Part shown: positions 8,845 to 18,342 of the stretch, piece after piece
Numbering within the stretch: the first letter of the stretch is position 1
Layout: every line of letters begins with the position of its first letter
NCBI RefSeq assembly: GCF_013415845.1
Contig: NZ_CP058907.1
Location: 372,001-436,000, forward strand
Reading direction: 5' to 3'
Length of the DNA stretch: 64,000 bases
Source of the DNA: Rhodopseudomonas palustris
GTDB taxonomy: Bacteria > Pseudomonadota > Alphaproteobacteria > Rhizobiales > Xanthobacteraceae
Made by a program: the position numbers and the translations under genes
Notes under the pieces: model-generated
What the model was told of the DNA's origin: nothing
What the model saw: the letters and a program-made list of their open reading frames with translations, nothing else
Databases searched by the model: none

Positions 8845-10643
8845 GTCGCCGGCAGCCGGACGATGAAGCGGGCGCCGGCGATGGTCGGTTCGCCGTCCTC
8901 GCCCCGCGGGCCGACCCGGTTCTCAGCCCAGATCTTGCCGCCATGAGCTTCGACGATCTGCTTGGAGATCGACAGGCCGAGGCCCGAATTCTGGCCGAAG
9001 CCCTGGTGCGGCCGGTCGGTGTAGAAGCGCTCGAAGATCTTCTCGAATGCGTCGTCGCGGATGCCGGGGCCCTCGTCCTCGACGATGATCTCGATCTCGG
9101 TCTTGCGCCGGCGGCACAGAATCCGGACCTTGCCGCCTTCGCGCGAGAACGACTGCGCGTTCGACAGCAGGTTGGAGATCACCTGGCCGAGCCGGGAGTC
9201 GTGGCCGGGCACCGAAAACTGATCTGCAGCCGCGCCGTCGAATTTCACCTCGACCAGCGCGTTGTGACCGAGCCGGGTCTCATTGGCGACCAGCGTCAGC
9301 GTCGTCAGCAGCCGGCGCAAATCGACCTGCGCGGCGTCCTGGCGCTGCAATTCGGCGTCGAGCCGGCTGGCATCGGAAATGTCCGAGATCAGCCGGTCGA
9401 GCCGTTTGACGTCGTGTTCGATCACGCTGAGCAGCCGCGCCCGGCTGGTGTCGGTCTTGGCGAGCGGCAGCGTTTCGACCGCCGAGCGCAGCGAGGTCAG
9501 CGGGTTCTTCAGCTCGTGGCTGACGTCGGCGGCGAACCGCTCGATCGCCTCGATGCGGTTGTACAGCGAGTCCGTCATGTCGCGCAGCGCGCCGGACAGA
9601 TGCCCGATCTCGTCGCGGCGCCTTGTGAAATCCGGGATCTCGACCCGGGCGCGGATGCGGCGGCGGACCCGCTCGGCGGCGTCGGCGAGCCGGCGCACCG
9701 GGCCGGCGATGGTCGAGGCCAGCAGCACCGACAGCACGAACATCACCACCGCGGCAACGCCGAACACTTTGAGGATTGCGAGCCGCTCGGCGGTGACCAT
9801 CTGGTCGATATCGTCGCCTTGGGTCGACAGCATCAGCGAGCCGTAGATCGCGCGGAAGCGTTGCACAGGCACCGACACCGAGACGATCACTTCGCCGCGG
9901 TCGTTGATGCGCACCATGCTGCTCTTCTGGCCTTTGAGCGACTGGGCGACTTCCTGATAGCCGTTGCCGTTCTCCGGTCCGAGCTCGCGATACAGCGGCA
10001 GGTCGCCGCGATTGAACCAGGTGCGGATCGCAATCATCGCCCGCTCGACGATGCTGGGTTTTTCGGCGGTCGGCGGCGGCAGCTCGAACCGCATCACGTC
10101 GCCGCGGCCATACAGGCTGCGGCTGTCCAGGATCAGCACGCCATCGCGATCGTAGATCCGGGCGCGGGTCTTGGTCGGCGAGATCAGCCGCCGCAGCACC
10201 GGGGCGACGCGCTCCGGATTGATCGGGAAATCCAGCACCGCATATTCGTCCGGCGGGCCGTAGCTCTCACCGGGCTTGAGATCGAGCAGCCGGTCGGGAT
10301 CGATGGTGATGGTGTTGGTTTCGACGGTCGCGGATGCGGCGATCGCGCCGGCGATGATTTCGGCCTGCACCAGCAGGCTCTGCGCCCGCGCGTCGATCAG
10401 GCCGGCGCGGAATTGCGACAGGTACAGAATGCTCGCCGACAGCGCCATCAGGCCGGCGAGGTTCAGCGACAGAATCCGCCGCGTCAGGCTGGAGAAGCTG
10501 AGCGTGAAGAAGAATTGGCCGGTACGGCGCACCCAGTCGAGCGGCCGCGGCCAACGGCGACCGTGCACCGGAGTCTCGTCGCGCACCGGGGATTCGTCCT
10601 CGGTGTCACGGCGGTCTGAATCAGGCGAGGTGCGATCTAGCAA
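8841..10643 (-). CDS. chvG: ChvG-type envelope-stress sensor histidine kinase
   Basis: 600 residues. Layout: cytoplasmic lead of about 50 residues, first transmembrane helix near 55-80 (LNLAGLMALSASILYLSQF), a periplasmic sensing domain to about residue 290, second helix (VFGVAAVVMFVLSVLLAS), HAMP, H-box VSHELKNPLTSLRSAVETL with the phosphorylated histidine, N-box VISNLLSNAQSF, then EDEGPGIRDDAFEKIFERFY and GLGLSISKQIVEAHGG. This is the ChvG/ExoS/BvrS sensor known in rhizobia, Agrobacterium and Brucella for acid and envelope signals. The start used is TTG at 10643 (MLDRTSPDS); no ATG in frame is better placed, so the N-terminus is uncertain. It is followed by hprK with a four-base overlap. 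Confidence 0.95.
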   Translation of the reverse strand: MLDRTSPDSDRRDTEDESPVRDETPVHGRRWPRPLDWVRRTGQFFFTLSFSSLTRRILSLNLAGLMALSASILYLSQFRAGLIDARAQSLLVQAEIIAGAIAASATVETNTITIDPDRLLDLKPGESYGPPDEYAVLDFPINPERVAPVLRRLISPTKTRARIYDRDGVLILDSRSLYGRGDVMRFELPPPTAEKPSIVERAMIAIRTWFNRGDLPLYRELGPENGNGYQEVAQSLKGQKSSMVRINDRGEVIVSVSVPVQRFRAIYGSLMLSTQGDDIDQMVTAERLAILKVFGVAAVVMFVLSVLLASTIAGPVRRLADAAERVRRRIRARVEIPDFTRRRDEIGHLSGALRDMTDSLYNRIEAIERFAADVSHELKNPLTSLRSAVETLPLAKTDTSRARLLSVIEHDVKRLDRLISDISDASRLDAELQRQDAAQVDLRRLLTTLTLVANETRLGHNALVEVKFDGAAADQFSVPGHDSRLGQVISNLLSNAQSFSREGGKVRILCRRRKTEIEIIVEDEGPGIRDDAFEKIFERFYTDRPHQGFGQNSGLGLSISKQIVEAHGGKIWAENRVGPRGEDGEPTIAGARFIVRLPAT

Positions 10644-10748
10644 TGGCCATCAGCCCGATGGTTACCGACACGCGCTTGGCGCGCGTCGCGGAGTGTAGCG
10701 CAATGCAGCGACATCGTCAGCCGCAGCGCCGGCGGCATGCCGCCCCGA

Positions 10749-11450
10749 TCAGATTTCCTTAAAGCGATAGCCGACGCCGTACAGCGTCTCGATCATCTCG
10801 AACTCGTCGTCGACCGCCTTGAACTTCTTGCGCAGCCGTTTGATGTGGCTGTCGATGGTGCGGTCGTCGACATAGACCTGATCGTCATAGGCGGCGTCCA
10901 TCAGCGCATTGCGGCTCTTCACCACGCCGGGCCGGGTCGCGAGCGCCTGCAGGATCAGGAATTCGGTGACGGTGAGGGTCACCGGCTCGTTCTTCCAGGT
11001 GCAGGTATGGCGCTCCGGGTCCATCCGCAGCGGGCCGCGGTCGAGCGCCTTGGCGTCGTTTTCCTTCGGAGCCGCAGCCGGGTCCTTCGGCGCCGAACGC
11101 CGCAGCACCGCCTTGACGCGCTCCACCAGCAGCCGCTGCGAGAACGGTTTGCGGATGAAATCGTCGGCGCCCATCTTCAGGCCGAACAGCTCGTCGATCT
11201 CCTCGTCCTTCGAGGTGAGGAAGATCACCGGCAGATCGGACTTCTGGCGCAGCCGACGCAGCGTCTCCATGCCGTCCATCCGCGGCATCTTGATGTCGAG
11301 GATGGCGAGGTCGGGCGGCGTGGTCCGGAAGCCGTCGAGCGCCGAGGCGCCGTCGGTGTAGGTCATGATCCGGTAGCCTTCGGCTTCCAGCGCGATCGAG
11401 ACCGAAGTCAGAATGTTGCGGTCGTCGTCGACCAAAGCGATTGTAGGCAT
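10749..11450 (-). CDS. chvI: ChvI-type OmpR-family response regulator
   Basis: 233 residues from the ATG at 11450 ([26 protein letters not shown]). The receiver domain has the acidic pair VDDD, phospho-acceptor Asp in [14 protein letters not shown], Thr/Ser in FLTSKD and Lys in IRKPF. The winged-helix output domain (about residues 140-230) ends [39 protein letters not shown], the OmpR/PhoB pattern. Partner of ChvG; in rhizobia the pair controls exopolysaccharide, motility and acid responses. First gene of the chvI-chvG-hprK cluster, with 105 bp before chvG. A longer in-frame extension upstream of the ATG has no receiver-domain resemblance. Confidence 0.96.
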   Translation of the reverse strand: MPTIALVDDDRNILTSVSIALEAEGYRIMTYTDGASALDGFRTTPPDLAILDIKMPRMDGMETLRRLRQKSDLPVIFLTSKDEEIDELFGLKMGADDFIRKPFSQRLLVERVKAVLRRSAPKDPAAAPKENDAKALDRGPLRMDPERHTCTWKNEPVTLTVTEFLILQALATRPGVVKSRNALMDAAYDDQVYVDDRTIDSHIKRLRKKFKAVDDEFEMIETLYGVGYRFKEI

Positions 11451-11683
11451 GAGGCTTCTTTCCGAAACGGCGTGGCGAGACAGCGAAACGATTCGGCGAT
11501 CCGCGGTGTGAGGTGGCCCAGAAAGCACAGTCAACGAGCAATGCAAGCTGGGCTGAAATGTGGCCGGTTCCGAATTCGCGCGATCGGGGCAGGCCGGCCT
11601 TGATATATGCCGGTTTTTCGTGCCGCAAAGGGCTCCCGGTGCCAATCGTTGGCAGGAACTGAACTCCATTCGACAGGTCTTTG

Positions 11684-12418
11684 ATGCAACCGACCCCCGA
11701 TTTCAGTGCCCCGAAGCTCGCCAAAACGCTGCTGCGCCGTCGCCGCGAGGGCGCGCTCGCGACGCTGATGGAAAACAGCGGTGCGCCATATTGCTCACTG
11801 GTGAATCTCGCCAGCCATCCTGACGGCTCCCCGCTGCTGCTGATCTCCCGTCTTGCGATCCATACCCGCAACGTCCTGGCCGACCCGCGGGTGTCGCTGA
11901 TGCTTGACGAGCGGAGTGCCGGGGACCCGCTCGAGGGGGCGCGGATCATGTTGGCCGGCAGGGCTGTTCTGGCGCGCCCTGATGAGCTGCCGCTGTGGCG
12001 TCGGCGGTATCTCGCGGCGCATCCGGCGGCGGAGGGCTACATCGACTTCGCCGACTTCTCGCTGTTCAAGATCGAGAGCTCGGGACTTCATTTGGTGGCC
12101 GGGTTCGGCCGGATCCTGGACTTGTCGCCCGACCGTTACTTGACCGATCTGACCGGCGCAGAGGCGCTGCTCGAGGTCGAGGCTTCGGCGGTCGAGCACA
12201 TCAATGCCAATCATCCAGATACAATGAAGTTGTACGCCACTCAGCTACTCGGCTCTGGCGAAGCCGACTGGCGCTGCACCGGCATCGATCCGGAAGGGCT
12301 GGATCTGCAATGCGAGCGTGCGACGCTGCGGCTCGATTTTCCAAGTCGCGTGGAAAACTCTGCTGCATTGCGGGACATGCTGAAACGCATGGCTGACATT
12401 GCCCGCAAAACGGAATGA
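11684..12418 (+). CDS. HugZ-like pyridoxamine 5'-phosphate oxidase-fold protein with DUF2470 domain
   Basis: 244 residues. The N-terminal split-barrel (about 10-155) has [61 protein letters not shown], the FMN/heme-binding flavin-reductase-like fold of the HugZ/HutZ group. The C-terminal DUF2470 domain carries [11 protein letters not shown]. HugZ relatives bind or degrade heme, but many family members have unknown roles, and no heme-uptake genes are nearby. The ATG at 11684 is used; a TTG lies one codon upstream. It diverges from chvI and precedes pckA by 188 bp. Confidence 0.8.
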   Translation: MQPTPDFSAPKLAKTLLRRRREGALATLMENSGAPYCSLVNLASHPDGSPLLLISRLAIHTRNVLADPRVSLMLDERSAGDPLEGARIMLAGRAVLARPDELPLWRRRYLAAHPAAEGYIDFADFSLFKIESSGLHLVAGFGRILDLSPDRYLTDLTGAEALLEVEASAVEHINANHPDTMKLYATQLLGSGEADWRCTGIDPEGLDLQCERATLRLDFPSRVENSAALRDMLKRMADIARKTE

Positions 12419-12517
12419 CTTGAGCCAGCGCAATGTCGCTCGGCGGTAAACGAAATAATGCCGGCCGGGTTGGCAAACCCCTCGTTCGCCACTATTCAGT
12501 CGCCCCACTGGATCAGG

Positions 12518-12540
12518 GCGGTATATATTGACGTTACCGC
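12518..12540. promoter_or_regulatory. Spaced inverted repeat upstream of pckA
   Basis: Arms GCGGTA (12518-12523) and TACCGC (12535-12540) are perfect complements around an 11-base AT-rich core containing TATATTGACGT. They sit 67-89 bases before the pckA GTG start, so they could be an operator or overlap the promoter. Six-base arms can arise by chance, so this is weak. Confidence 0.3.
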
Positions 12541-12606
12541 GGCCAGTGATGCGCGTTGGCGGCAATCGCGCGATCGAGACAACGCGGATTCGAGGAGGAT
12601 CTATTC

Positions 12607-14220
12607 GTGCAAGAGACGGGCGTGCATAACGGTGCATATGGCACCGACAAATTCGGCCTCAAAAATCTCAAAGGCGTGTACTGGAACTTCGGTGCACCTC
12701 AGCTCTATGAGCACGCCCTGAAGAACGGCGAAGCGGTGTTGTCGTCGGACGGCGCCCTCGTTGCTGACACCGGCGTGTTCACCGGCCGCAGCCCGAAGGA
12801 CAAGTTCACGGTCCGCGACGCCACCACCGAAAACACCATGTGGTGGGGTGGTAATCAGTCGATCACTGCCGAGCAGTTCGAGACGCTGTATCAGGACTTC
12901 CTCAAGCACGCCGAAGGCATGACCCTGTTCGCGCAGGACCTGTACGGTGGCGCCGATCCGACCTTCCGCATCAAGACTCGCGTTTACACCGAGCTCGCCT
13001 GGCACTCGCTGTTCATCCGCACGCTGCTGCGCCGTCCCGAGCGCGCCGAGCTGGAGAACTTCGTTCCCGAGCTGACGCTGATCGATTTGCCGAGCTTCCG
13101 CGCTGATCCGAAGCGCCATGGCTGCCGCTCCGAAAACGTCGTCGCGATCGACTTTGCCCGTAAGATCGTGCTGATCGGCGGCACTCAGTACGCCGGCGAA
13201 ATGAAGAAGAGCGTGTTCACCACGCTGAACTACTACCTGCCCGAGAAGGGCGTGCTGCCGATGCACTGCTCGGCCAACGTCGGCCCGAACGGCGACACCG
13301 CGATCTTCTTCGGCCTGTCCGGCACCGGCAAGACCACGCTCTCGGCCGATCCGAACCGCACGCTGATCGGTGACGACGAGCACGGCTGGGGCAAGGACGG
13401 CGTCTTCAACTTCGAAGGCGGCTGCTACGCCAAGTGCATCAAGCTGTCGTCCGAGAACGAGCCGGAAATCTACGCCGCCTCGACCCGCTTCGGCGCCGTG
13501 CTCGAGAACGTCGTGCTCGGCGATCTCGATCGCAAGCCGGACTTCGACGACGGCTCCAAGACCGAGAACACCCGCTCGGCCTATCCGCTCGAGTCGATCC
13601 CGAATGCGTCGCTGACCGGCCGCGCCGGCCAGCCGAAGAACGTGGTGATGCTCGCCGCCGACGCGTTCGGCGTGATGCCGCCGATCGCCAAGCTGACCCC
13701 GGCGCAGGCGATGTATCACTTCCTGTCGGGCTACACCGCCAAGGTCGCCGGCACCGAGCGCGGCGTCACCGAGCCGACCCCGGAATTCTCGACCTGCTTC
13801 GGCTCGCCGTTCCTGCCGCGCGATCCGTCGGTGTACGGCAACATGCTGCGCGAGCTGATCGCCAAGCACAATGTCGACTGCTGGCTGGTCAACACCGGCT
13901 GGACCGGCGGCATCTACGGCACTGGCCACCGCATGCCGATCAAGGTCACCCGCGCGCTGCTCACCGCCGCGCTGGACGGCTCGCTGCGCAATGTCGAATT
14001 CCGCACCGATCCCTACTTCGGCTTCGCGGTCCCGACCGCGCTGCCGGGCGTGCCGAGCGAAATCCTCGATCCGGTGAAGACCTGGGCCGACAAGGCCGCG
14101 TTCGACACCACCGCGCGCAAGCTGGTCGGCATGTTCCAGAAGAACTTCGCCAAGTTCGAAGCGCAGGTCGACGCCGAAGTCCGCGCCGCCGCGCCGGACG
14201 TCAAGATGGCGGCCGAGTAA
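12607..14220 (+). CDS. pckA: Phosphoenolpyruvate carboxykinase (ATP)
   Basis: 537 residues from a GTG at 12607 ([28 protein letters not shown]), which has a strong GAGGAGGA ribosome site 7 bases upstream; this outweighs an earlier in-frame ATG at 12556. The enzyme converts oxaloacetate and ATP to PEP, CO2 and ADP, the first step of gluconeogenesis. Motifs: [18 protein letters not shown]-loop [15 protein letters not shown], metal site IGDDEHGWG, and [18 protein letters not shown]. Codon use is strongly biased to GC-rich codons, consistent with high expression. A perfect intrinsic terminator follows the stop. Its neighbourhood with chvI is conserved in rhizobia. Confidence 0.98.
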   Translation: MQETGVHNGAYGTDKFGLKNLKGVYWNFGAPQLYEHALKNGEAVLSSDGALVADTGVFTGRSPKDKFTVRDATTENTMWWGGNQSITAEQFETLYQDFLKHAEGMTLFAQDLYGGADPTFRIKTRVYTELAWHSLFIRTLLRRPERAELENFVPELTLIDLPSFRADPKRHGCRSENVVAIDFARKIVLIGGTQYAGEMKKSVFTTLNYYLPEKGVLPMHCSANVGPNGDTAIFFGLSGTGKTTLSADPNRTLIGDDEHGWGKDGVFNFEGGCYAKCIKLSSENEPEIYAASTRFGAVLENVVLGDLDRKPDFDDGSKTENTRSAYPLESIPNASLTGRAGQPKNVVMLAADAFGVMPPIAKLTPAQAMYHFLSGYTAKVAGTERGVTEPTPEFSTCFGSPFLPRDPSVYGNMLRELIAKHNVDCWLVNTGWTGGIYGTGHRMPIKVTRALLTAALDGSLRNVEFRTDPYFGFAVPTALPGVPSEILDPVKTWADKAAFDTTARKLVGMFQKNFAKFEAQVDAEVRAAAPDVKMAAE

Positions 14221-14245
14221 GCGCGCCAGCGACCAGTTGAAACGC

Positions 14246-14275
14246 AAAGGGCGGCCCGCGAGGCCGCCCTTTTCT
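14246..14275 (+). terminator. Rho-independent terminator of pckA
   Basis: A perfect 10-bp stem, AAGGGCGGCC (14247-14256) pairing with GGCCGCCCTT (14262-14271), extendable by one A-T pair, with a CGCGA loop and a short T-run (TTTTC) after it. It starts 26 bases after the pckA stop and lies before the convergent gene end at 14298. Confidence 0.85.
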
Positions 14276-14297
14276 TGTCCGCGTACTGACGCGGCGA

Positions 14298-15173
14298 TTA
14301 CTTCAGCGACGCCGTCTTGCCGGTGGCGACGTTCGTCACCGAGCCGTCTTCGAGGCTGATCCGGTAGACCTCGCGCAGCACGTTGCCGGCAAAGCCGAGC
14401 TCGACGATCGACACAGTCTTGAAGGTGGCGTCGACGCCGTCCGGCAGGATCTGGTTGAACTCCTTGGCGGCCTGATTCATCTGCGCCTGCAGATCCGGCG
14501 TGAACTTGGCCATGCTGTAGACCAGCGTGGTGTGCGGATTGTGCGAGCGCAGCTCCTTGCCGTCCTTGACGACGTTGACGCCGCTGACGCCGACGGTGCG
14601 GACCAGATCCTTGGCGGCGTCGCCCATCGCCGCATAGACCGGGCCGGTGCAGCGCGGCAGCGGACCGTCGCGCAGCGGCGTCAGCGCTGCAGTGGCGGTG
14701 GTGTTGAACGCCATCATGTCGTCGAAGCTCTTGCCTTCCTTGACCAGGCCGAGGTCGAACCACCACGGCCGGCCGGCGCCCTTGGCCGCTTCGGTGGTGT
14801 AGAACGTCTTCAGCTTGACGGTGAGCACCGGCGGCAGCTTCGGCATCGCCGCCAGCATCTTCTCCGGCGTCGCCGGATCGGCGCTGTGGACGTGCACCAC
14901 GGTGACGTGCGGGATGTTGAACATCTGCGCTTCGGTGTCGAGCTTGGCGTTCAGCAGCTTTTCCTTCAGCGGCCCGCGGATGGTGCTGTCGAGAACGTCG
15001 TTGACGTTCTTGGGCAGGGTGTAGACCAGGCCGAAGGTGCGGGCGTGATCGCGAAATTCGGATTTCGACAGCGCGCTGTTGTCGATCGTGCCGTCGGCGG
15101 CAGCGGCGACGCCGGCGGAGACCGCCACGGCGAGCAGCACGGAAGTAATCGAAGTCAGCAGGGTGTTGCGCAT
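14298..15173 (-). CDS. Secreted protein with two 2H-phosphoesterase-like motifs
   Basis: 291 residues from the ATG at 15173 (MRNTLLTSITSVLLAVAVSAGVAAAADG), a clear signal peptide cleaved near residue 26. I do not recognise a named family. The mature part has two His-x-Thr-x motifs, HVTV at 89-92 (IPHVTVVHVHS) and HTTL at 214-217 (NPHTTLVYS), each in a hydrophobic strand and 125 residues apart. That is the layout of the 2H phosphoesterase superfamily (2'-5' RNA ligase/cyclic phosphodiesterase), but a secreted member is unusual. Function is inference only. It diverges from the beta-lactamase gene across 268 bp and converges on pckA. An upstream in-frame extension is rejected because it lacks a signal peptide. 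Confidence 0.75.
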   Translation of the reverse strand: MRNTLLTSITSVLLAVAVSAGVAAAADGTIDNSALSKSEFRDHARTFGLVYTLPKNVNDVLDSTIRGPLKEKLLNAKLDTEAQMFNIPHVTVVHVHSADPATPEKMLAAMPKLPPVLTVKLKTFYTTEAAKGAGRPWWFDLGLVKEGKSFDDMMAFNTTATAALTPLRDGPLPRCTGPVYAAMGDAAKDLVRTVGVSGVNVVKDGKELRSHNPHTTLVYSMAKFTPDLQAQMNQAAKEFNQILPDGVDATFKTVSIVELGFAGNVLREVYRISLEDGSVTNVATGKTASLK

Positions 15174-15441
15174 GAGTTGGCCCTTCGCGGGATTTGAACG
15201 GAGGTGATGCGATCGCGCCGACGCTGCCCGGATCGGGCGCGACGTTCGATCGGCATCAGGCGGTCGATGACGAGACATCGACTGCGAATTACCGATGCTG
15301 CATGACAGTGCTGTTGCAGACGCCCGGCCGCGGCCTGAGGCGCACTGTCGCAGATCGGCGCGTTGGATGACAAAGTGGCCGCAACACCGCCTCGTTTCGT
15401 CCTGATACATATCGTCCGAATATCCGGGTAGCAGGTGATGA

Positions 15442-16317
15442 ATGATCGATCGGCGTGAATTGATGAAGGCCGCGACGGGGCTTGCCGGCTTAGGCCTGTT
15501 CGGCAGTTCCGCCGCGCTGGCAGCCGACGCACTCGCCGATATGTGCGCGCGGCTCGAAGCCGGCAGCGGCGGCCGGCTTGGTGTCGGTGTGCTCGACACC
15601 GCCAGCGGCCGCATGATCGGTCATCGTCTCGATGAGCGGTTTCCGATGTGCAGCACCTTCAAGGTGTTGGCCGCCGGTCTGGTGCTGGCGCGAGTCGACC
15701 GCAAGCAGGAAAAACTCGATCGCCGGGTCAGCTACGCCAAGGCGGACCTCGTCACCTATTCGCCGGCGACAGAGAAGCACGTCGAGGATGGCATGACGAT
15801 CGCCGAGCTGTGCAAGGCGGCGATCACGCTGAGTGACAACACCGCTGCGAACCTTCTGCTGGCGAGCTTCGGCGGCCCGGCCGGTCTCACCGCGTTCGCC
15901 CGCTCGCTCGGCGACGAGACCACGCGGCTCGACCGGATCGAAACCGAACTCAACGAGGCGCTGCCGGGCGATCCGCGCGACACCACTTCGCCGCGGGCGA
16001 TGGCGCAGGATCTGCGCGCGCTCACACTCGGCGACGCGTTGTCGCCTGCGTCGCGCGCGCAACTGATCACTTGGCTGAAAGCCAACACCACGGGTGGCAC
16101 GCGCTTGCGCGCCGGCGTGCCGCCGGGCTGGACCGTCGGCGACAAGACCGGCACCGGCGGTCGCGGCACCGCCAACGATATCGCGGTGCTGTGGCCGCCG
16201 CAGCGCACGCCGTTGATCGTCACCGTGTATCTGACCGGCGCGACGGTGGTGCGCGATCAGCAAAACAAGATCATCGCGGACGTCGGCGCCGCGGTGGCGG
16301 ACGCCATGCGCGGCTGA
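15442..16317 (+). CDS. bla: Class A serine beta-lactamase
   Basis: 291 residues, the normal class A length. It hydrolyses beta-lactams in the periplasm through an acyl-serine. All catalytic motifs are present: STFK at 71-74 (preceded by Cys), SDN at 131-133, the omega-loop ETELN at 167-171 holding the general-base Glu, and KTGTGG at 235-240. The N-terminus MIDRRELMKAATGLAGLGLFGSSAALAADA has two arginines before the hydrophobic stretch, so Tat export is possible. No Cys follows KTGT, so the extra disulfide of KPC/IMI-type enzymes is absent. No ampR-like regulator is adjacent and base composition matches the chromosome, suggesting a resident gene. Confidence 0.95.
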   Translation: MIDRRELMKAATGLAGLGLFGSSAALAADALADMCARLEAGSGGRLGVGVLDTASGRMIGHRLDERFPMCSTFKVLAAGLVLARVDRKQEKLDRRVSYAKADLVTYSPATEKHVEDGMTIAELCKAAITLSDNTAANLLLASFGGPAGLTAFARSLGDETTRLDRIETELNEALPGDPRDTTSPRAMAQDLRALTLGDALSPASRAQLITWLKANTTGGTRLRAGVPPGWTVGDKTGTGGRGTANDIAVLWPPQRTPLIVTVYLTGATVVRDQQNKIIADVGAAVADAMRG

Positions 16318-16332
16318 GCCGCGCACGGCGCG

Positions 16333-17460
16333 TCACGACCGCTTGGCGGCTTTCTTCTTCGCCGCCTTGGTTTTCGCGGTGGTCTTCTTCACGGCCGTCT
16401 TGGCTGTCTTCTTCGTCGCGGCTTTCTTTGTGCCGCCCTTAGGGGCGGAGGCTTGCTCACGCATCAGCGTCTTCAGATAGGCGTCGGTCTTGTCGACGTT
16501 GAATTCGGTCCACATGATCAGGTGGTCGGACATCTGGAAGGTGCGCCAGGTGTTGAAGGCCGCGCTCGCCGGCATCACGCCTTTGTAGAGCTTCGGATCA
16601 TTGAAGGCGTACTGATAGAAGTTGAACACGCCGGCGTTCGAGCACTCGATGCCGCGGGTCTCCTTGAAGAACGCGATCTGGTCGTAGAACTTGTCCTCGG
16701 AAACGTTGCTGCCCTTTTGTCTCAACAGCGGCTCCGGAATCACGAAACGGTTCTTGGTCAGCGCCTGGAAGGTCGCATCCTCGCGGCCGAAGATGTTGAA
16801 GTCACCGAGCAGAACCAGGTTCTCCGGCGAGTAGTCCACCGGGTCGTCGAGGTTGATGTAACTCTTGGCCTTGTCGGCGAGCAGCTTCGCGGTTTTCTCG
16901 ATCTCCTCGATCCGCTTCGGGTCGTCCTTCTTGCCTTCGCCGTAGTAGATGTGGACGGTGCACAGATTGAACTTCGCCCAGCCGGACTGGAAGCCGCAGA
17001 TGAATGGGGTGCGGGCGATTTGCGCGACCAGCTTGCTGGCCGACTTGCTCGGCAGCACAAGTTCGCCTGCGAGCCCGGTGAAGCGGACCCGCGAGCGGTT
17101 AAACAGAAAGGCGAGCCGTTCGCCGTTGCCGCCGTCGGCAAGGCTGACGTCGTTGTAGATGTAGTCCCAGTCGCGGCCGAGAATCCGAACGACCTGTTTG
17201 AGCGCGACGAGATCCTGCCGGACTTCCTGGACGGCAACCAGATCGAACCGGCTGATGCATTCGGCGATGCAGTACAACGCATCGGGAATCCGGCCGCGAT
17301 ACTTGGTGCCGCCGAATTCGCGGATGTTCCAAGTCGCGAGCAGGAAGTTGCCCGGACCTTTGGCCGGCAACCGCCGTAAGCCGGTGCGCAGGCCGGTGAG
17401 GGTGGTGATAAGGCGGCCGCGATCGGCGTCGCTCATTCTGCGGAGGCCGGTGTAGTCCAT
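16333..17460 (-). CDS. Endonuclease/exonuclease/phosphatase-fold protein with Lys/Ala-rich histone-H1-like tail
   Basis: 375 residues with a strong AAGGAGGATCGC ribosome site before the ATG. Residues about 35-325 form an EEP (DNase I-like) domain: ATWNIREFGG, DLVAVQEVR (metal-binding Glu), TVHIYYG, LLGDFNIFGR and MSDHLIMW supply the catalytic Asn, Glu, His, Asp and final Asp-His. The last 45 residues are almost only Lys, Ala and Thr (KKAATKKTAKT... ending KKKAAKRS), as in bacterial histone-H1-like tails, and probably bind DNA or other polyanions. The combination suggests a nuclease anchored to nucleic acid, though phosphatase activity is possible. Lone gene between bla (convergent) and the TauE gene. 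Confidence 0.85.
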   Translation of the reverse strand: MDYTGLRRMSDADRGRLITTLTGLRTGLRRLPAKGPGNFLLATWNIREFGGTKYRGRIPDALYCIAECISRFDLVAVQEVRQDLVALKQVVRILGRDWDYIYNDVSLADGGNGERLAFLFNRSRVRFTGLAGELVLPSKSASKLVAQIARTPFICGFQSGWAKFNLCTVHIYYGEGKKDDPKRIEEIEKTAKLLADKAKSYINLDDPVDYSPENLVLLGDFNIFGREDATFQALTKNRFVIPEPLLRQKGSNVSEDKFYDQIAFFKETRGIECSNAGVFNFYQYAFNDPKLYKGVMPASAAFNTWRTFQMSDHLIMWTEFNVDKTDAYLKTLMREQASAPKGGTKKAATKKTAKTAVKKTTAKTKAAKKKAAKRS

Positions 17461-17538
17461 GCGATCCTCCTTGGTACTGAAAGGAGGAAGGTTAGCGCCT
17501 CGGAACGAGCGGGTGCAACTACTGATTGTAACCGGCGG

Positions 17539-18342
17539 TCACGTCAGGAAGTACATCGCACCGCGATAGCAGACGTACAGCCCGACCGCGATGACCACCG
17601 CGGAGAATACGCTGCGCAGCACTTTGTCGTGGCCGCCGATCAGTTTGCCGGTGCCGATCCCGATCAGGCCGCCGATCAGGCCGCCGCCGATGAAGGTGCC
17701 GGCGAGCCGCCAGTCGATCAATCCCGACAGCGCGTAACTGGTCGCGGTCGAGGCGCCGAACGCCACCACGGCGACCAGCGAGGTGCCGATTGCCGAGGTC
17801 AGCGGCATCCCGGTGGCGAGGATCAGGCCAGGCACGATCAGGAAGCCGCCGCCGATGCCGAGGAAGCCGGCCAGTAGTCCGACGCCGAAACCGGTGCCGA
17901 TCAGCCGCGGCAGCATCGCCCTAGCGGTGTCCCGCGTCAGCCTCACGGCCGGATCGCCGCCGCCGCGATTCTTGCGCGACATCAGCGCGCCGATCACGAT
18001 CATTAATAGCCCGAACAGGATCAGCAACTTCTGGCCGTCGACCTGCTTGGCAATGGTGGCGCCGGCAAATGCGCCGCCGATGCCCGCCGCGGAGAACACG
18101 ACCGCGCAGGCCCAGCGCACATTGCCGGCGGCCCAGTGCGACAGCATGTTGGCCAGCGCGCTGATCGCCACCGCAATCGACGAGGTGCCGATCGCCATGT
18201 GCGGCGAGCGCACCCCGACCACATAGACCAGGAGCGGCACCGCCAGCACCGAGCCGCCACCGCCGATCAGCGCCAGGATGAACCCGACCAGGGCCCCCGA
18301 CGCGACGGTGACGAGGTCAGTGAAAGGAATATTCGGCAGCAT
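17539..18342 (-). CDS. TauE/SafE-family sulfite/organosulfonate exporter
   Basis: 267 residues with eight or so hydrophobic helices arranged as two repeats, each opening with a glycine-rich stretch (GALVGFILALIGGGGSVLAVPLLVY near residues 15-40; GLLAGFLGIGGGFLIVPGLI near 155-175). This duplicated pattern marks the TauE/SafE (DUF81) family of anion exporters for sulfite or sulfonates. It is divergent from an MBL-fold protein resembling persulfide dioxygenases, 93 bp apart, so the two likely share control and the exporter may remove the sulfite produced. Substrate is inferred from family and neighbour. Confidence 0.9.
   Translation of the reverse strand: MLPNIPFTDLVTVASGALVGFILALIGGGGSVLAVPLLVYVVGVRSPHMAIGTSSIAVAISALANMLSHWAAGNVRWACAVVFSAAGIGGAFAGATIAKQVDGQKLLILFGLLMIVIGALMSRKNRGGGDPAVRLTRDTARAMLPRLIGTGFGVGLLAGFLGIGGGFLIVPGLILATGMPLTSAIGTSLVAVVAFGASTATSYALSGLIDWRLAGTFIGGGLIGGLIGIGTGKLIGGHDKVLRSVFSAVVIAVGLYVCYRGAMYFLT

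Noticed and set aside
8943..10619. A 558-codon plus-strand open frame opposite chvG
   Set aside because: ChvG on the minus strand has all histidine-kinase boxes; the opposite frame has none.
16336..16470. A tandem repeat or simple-sequence region
   Set aside because: It is the coding sequence of the Lys/Ala-rich tail of the EEP protein, so it is described with that gene.
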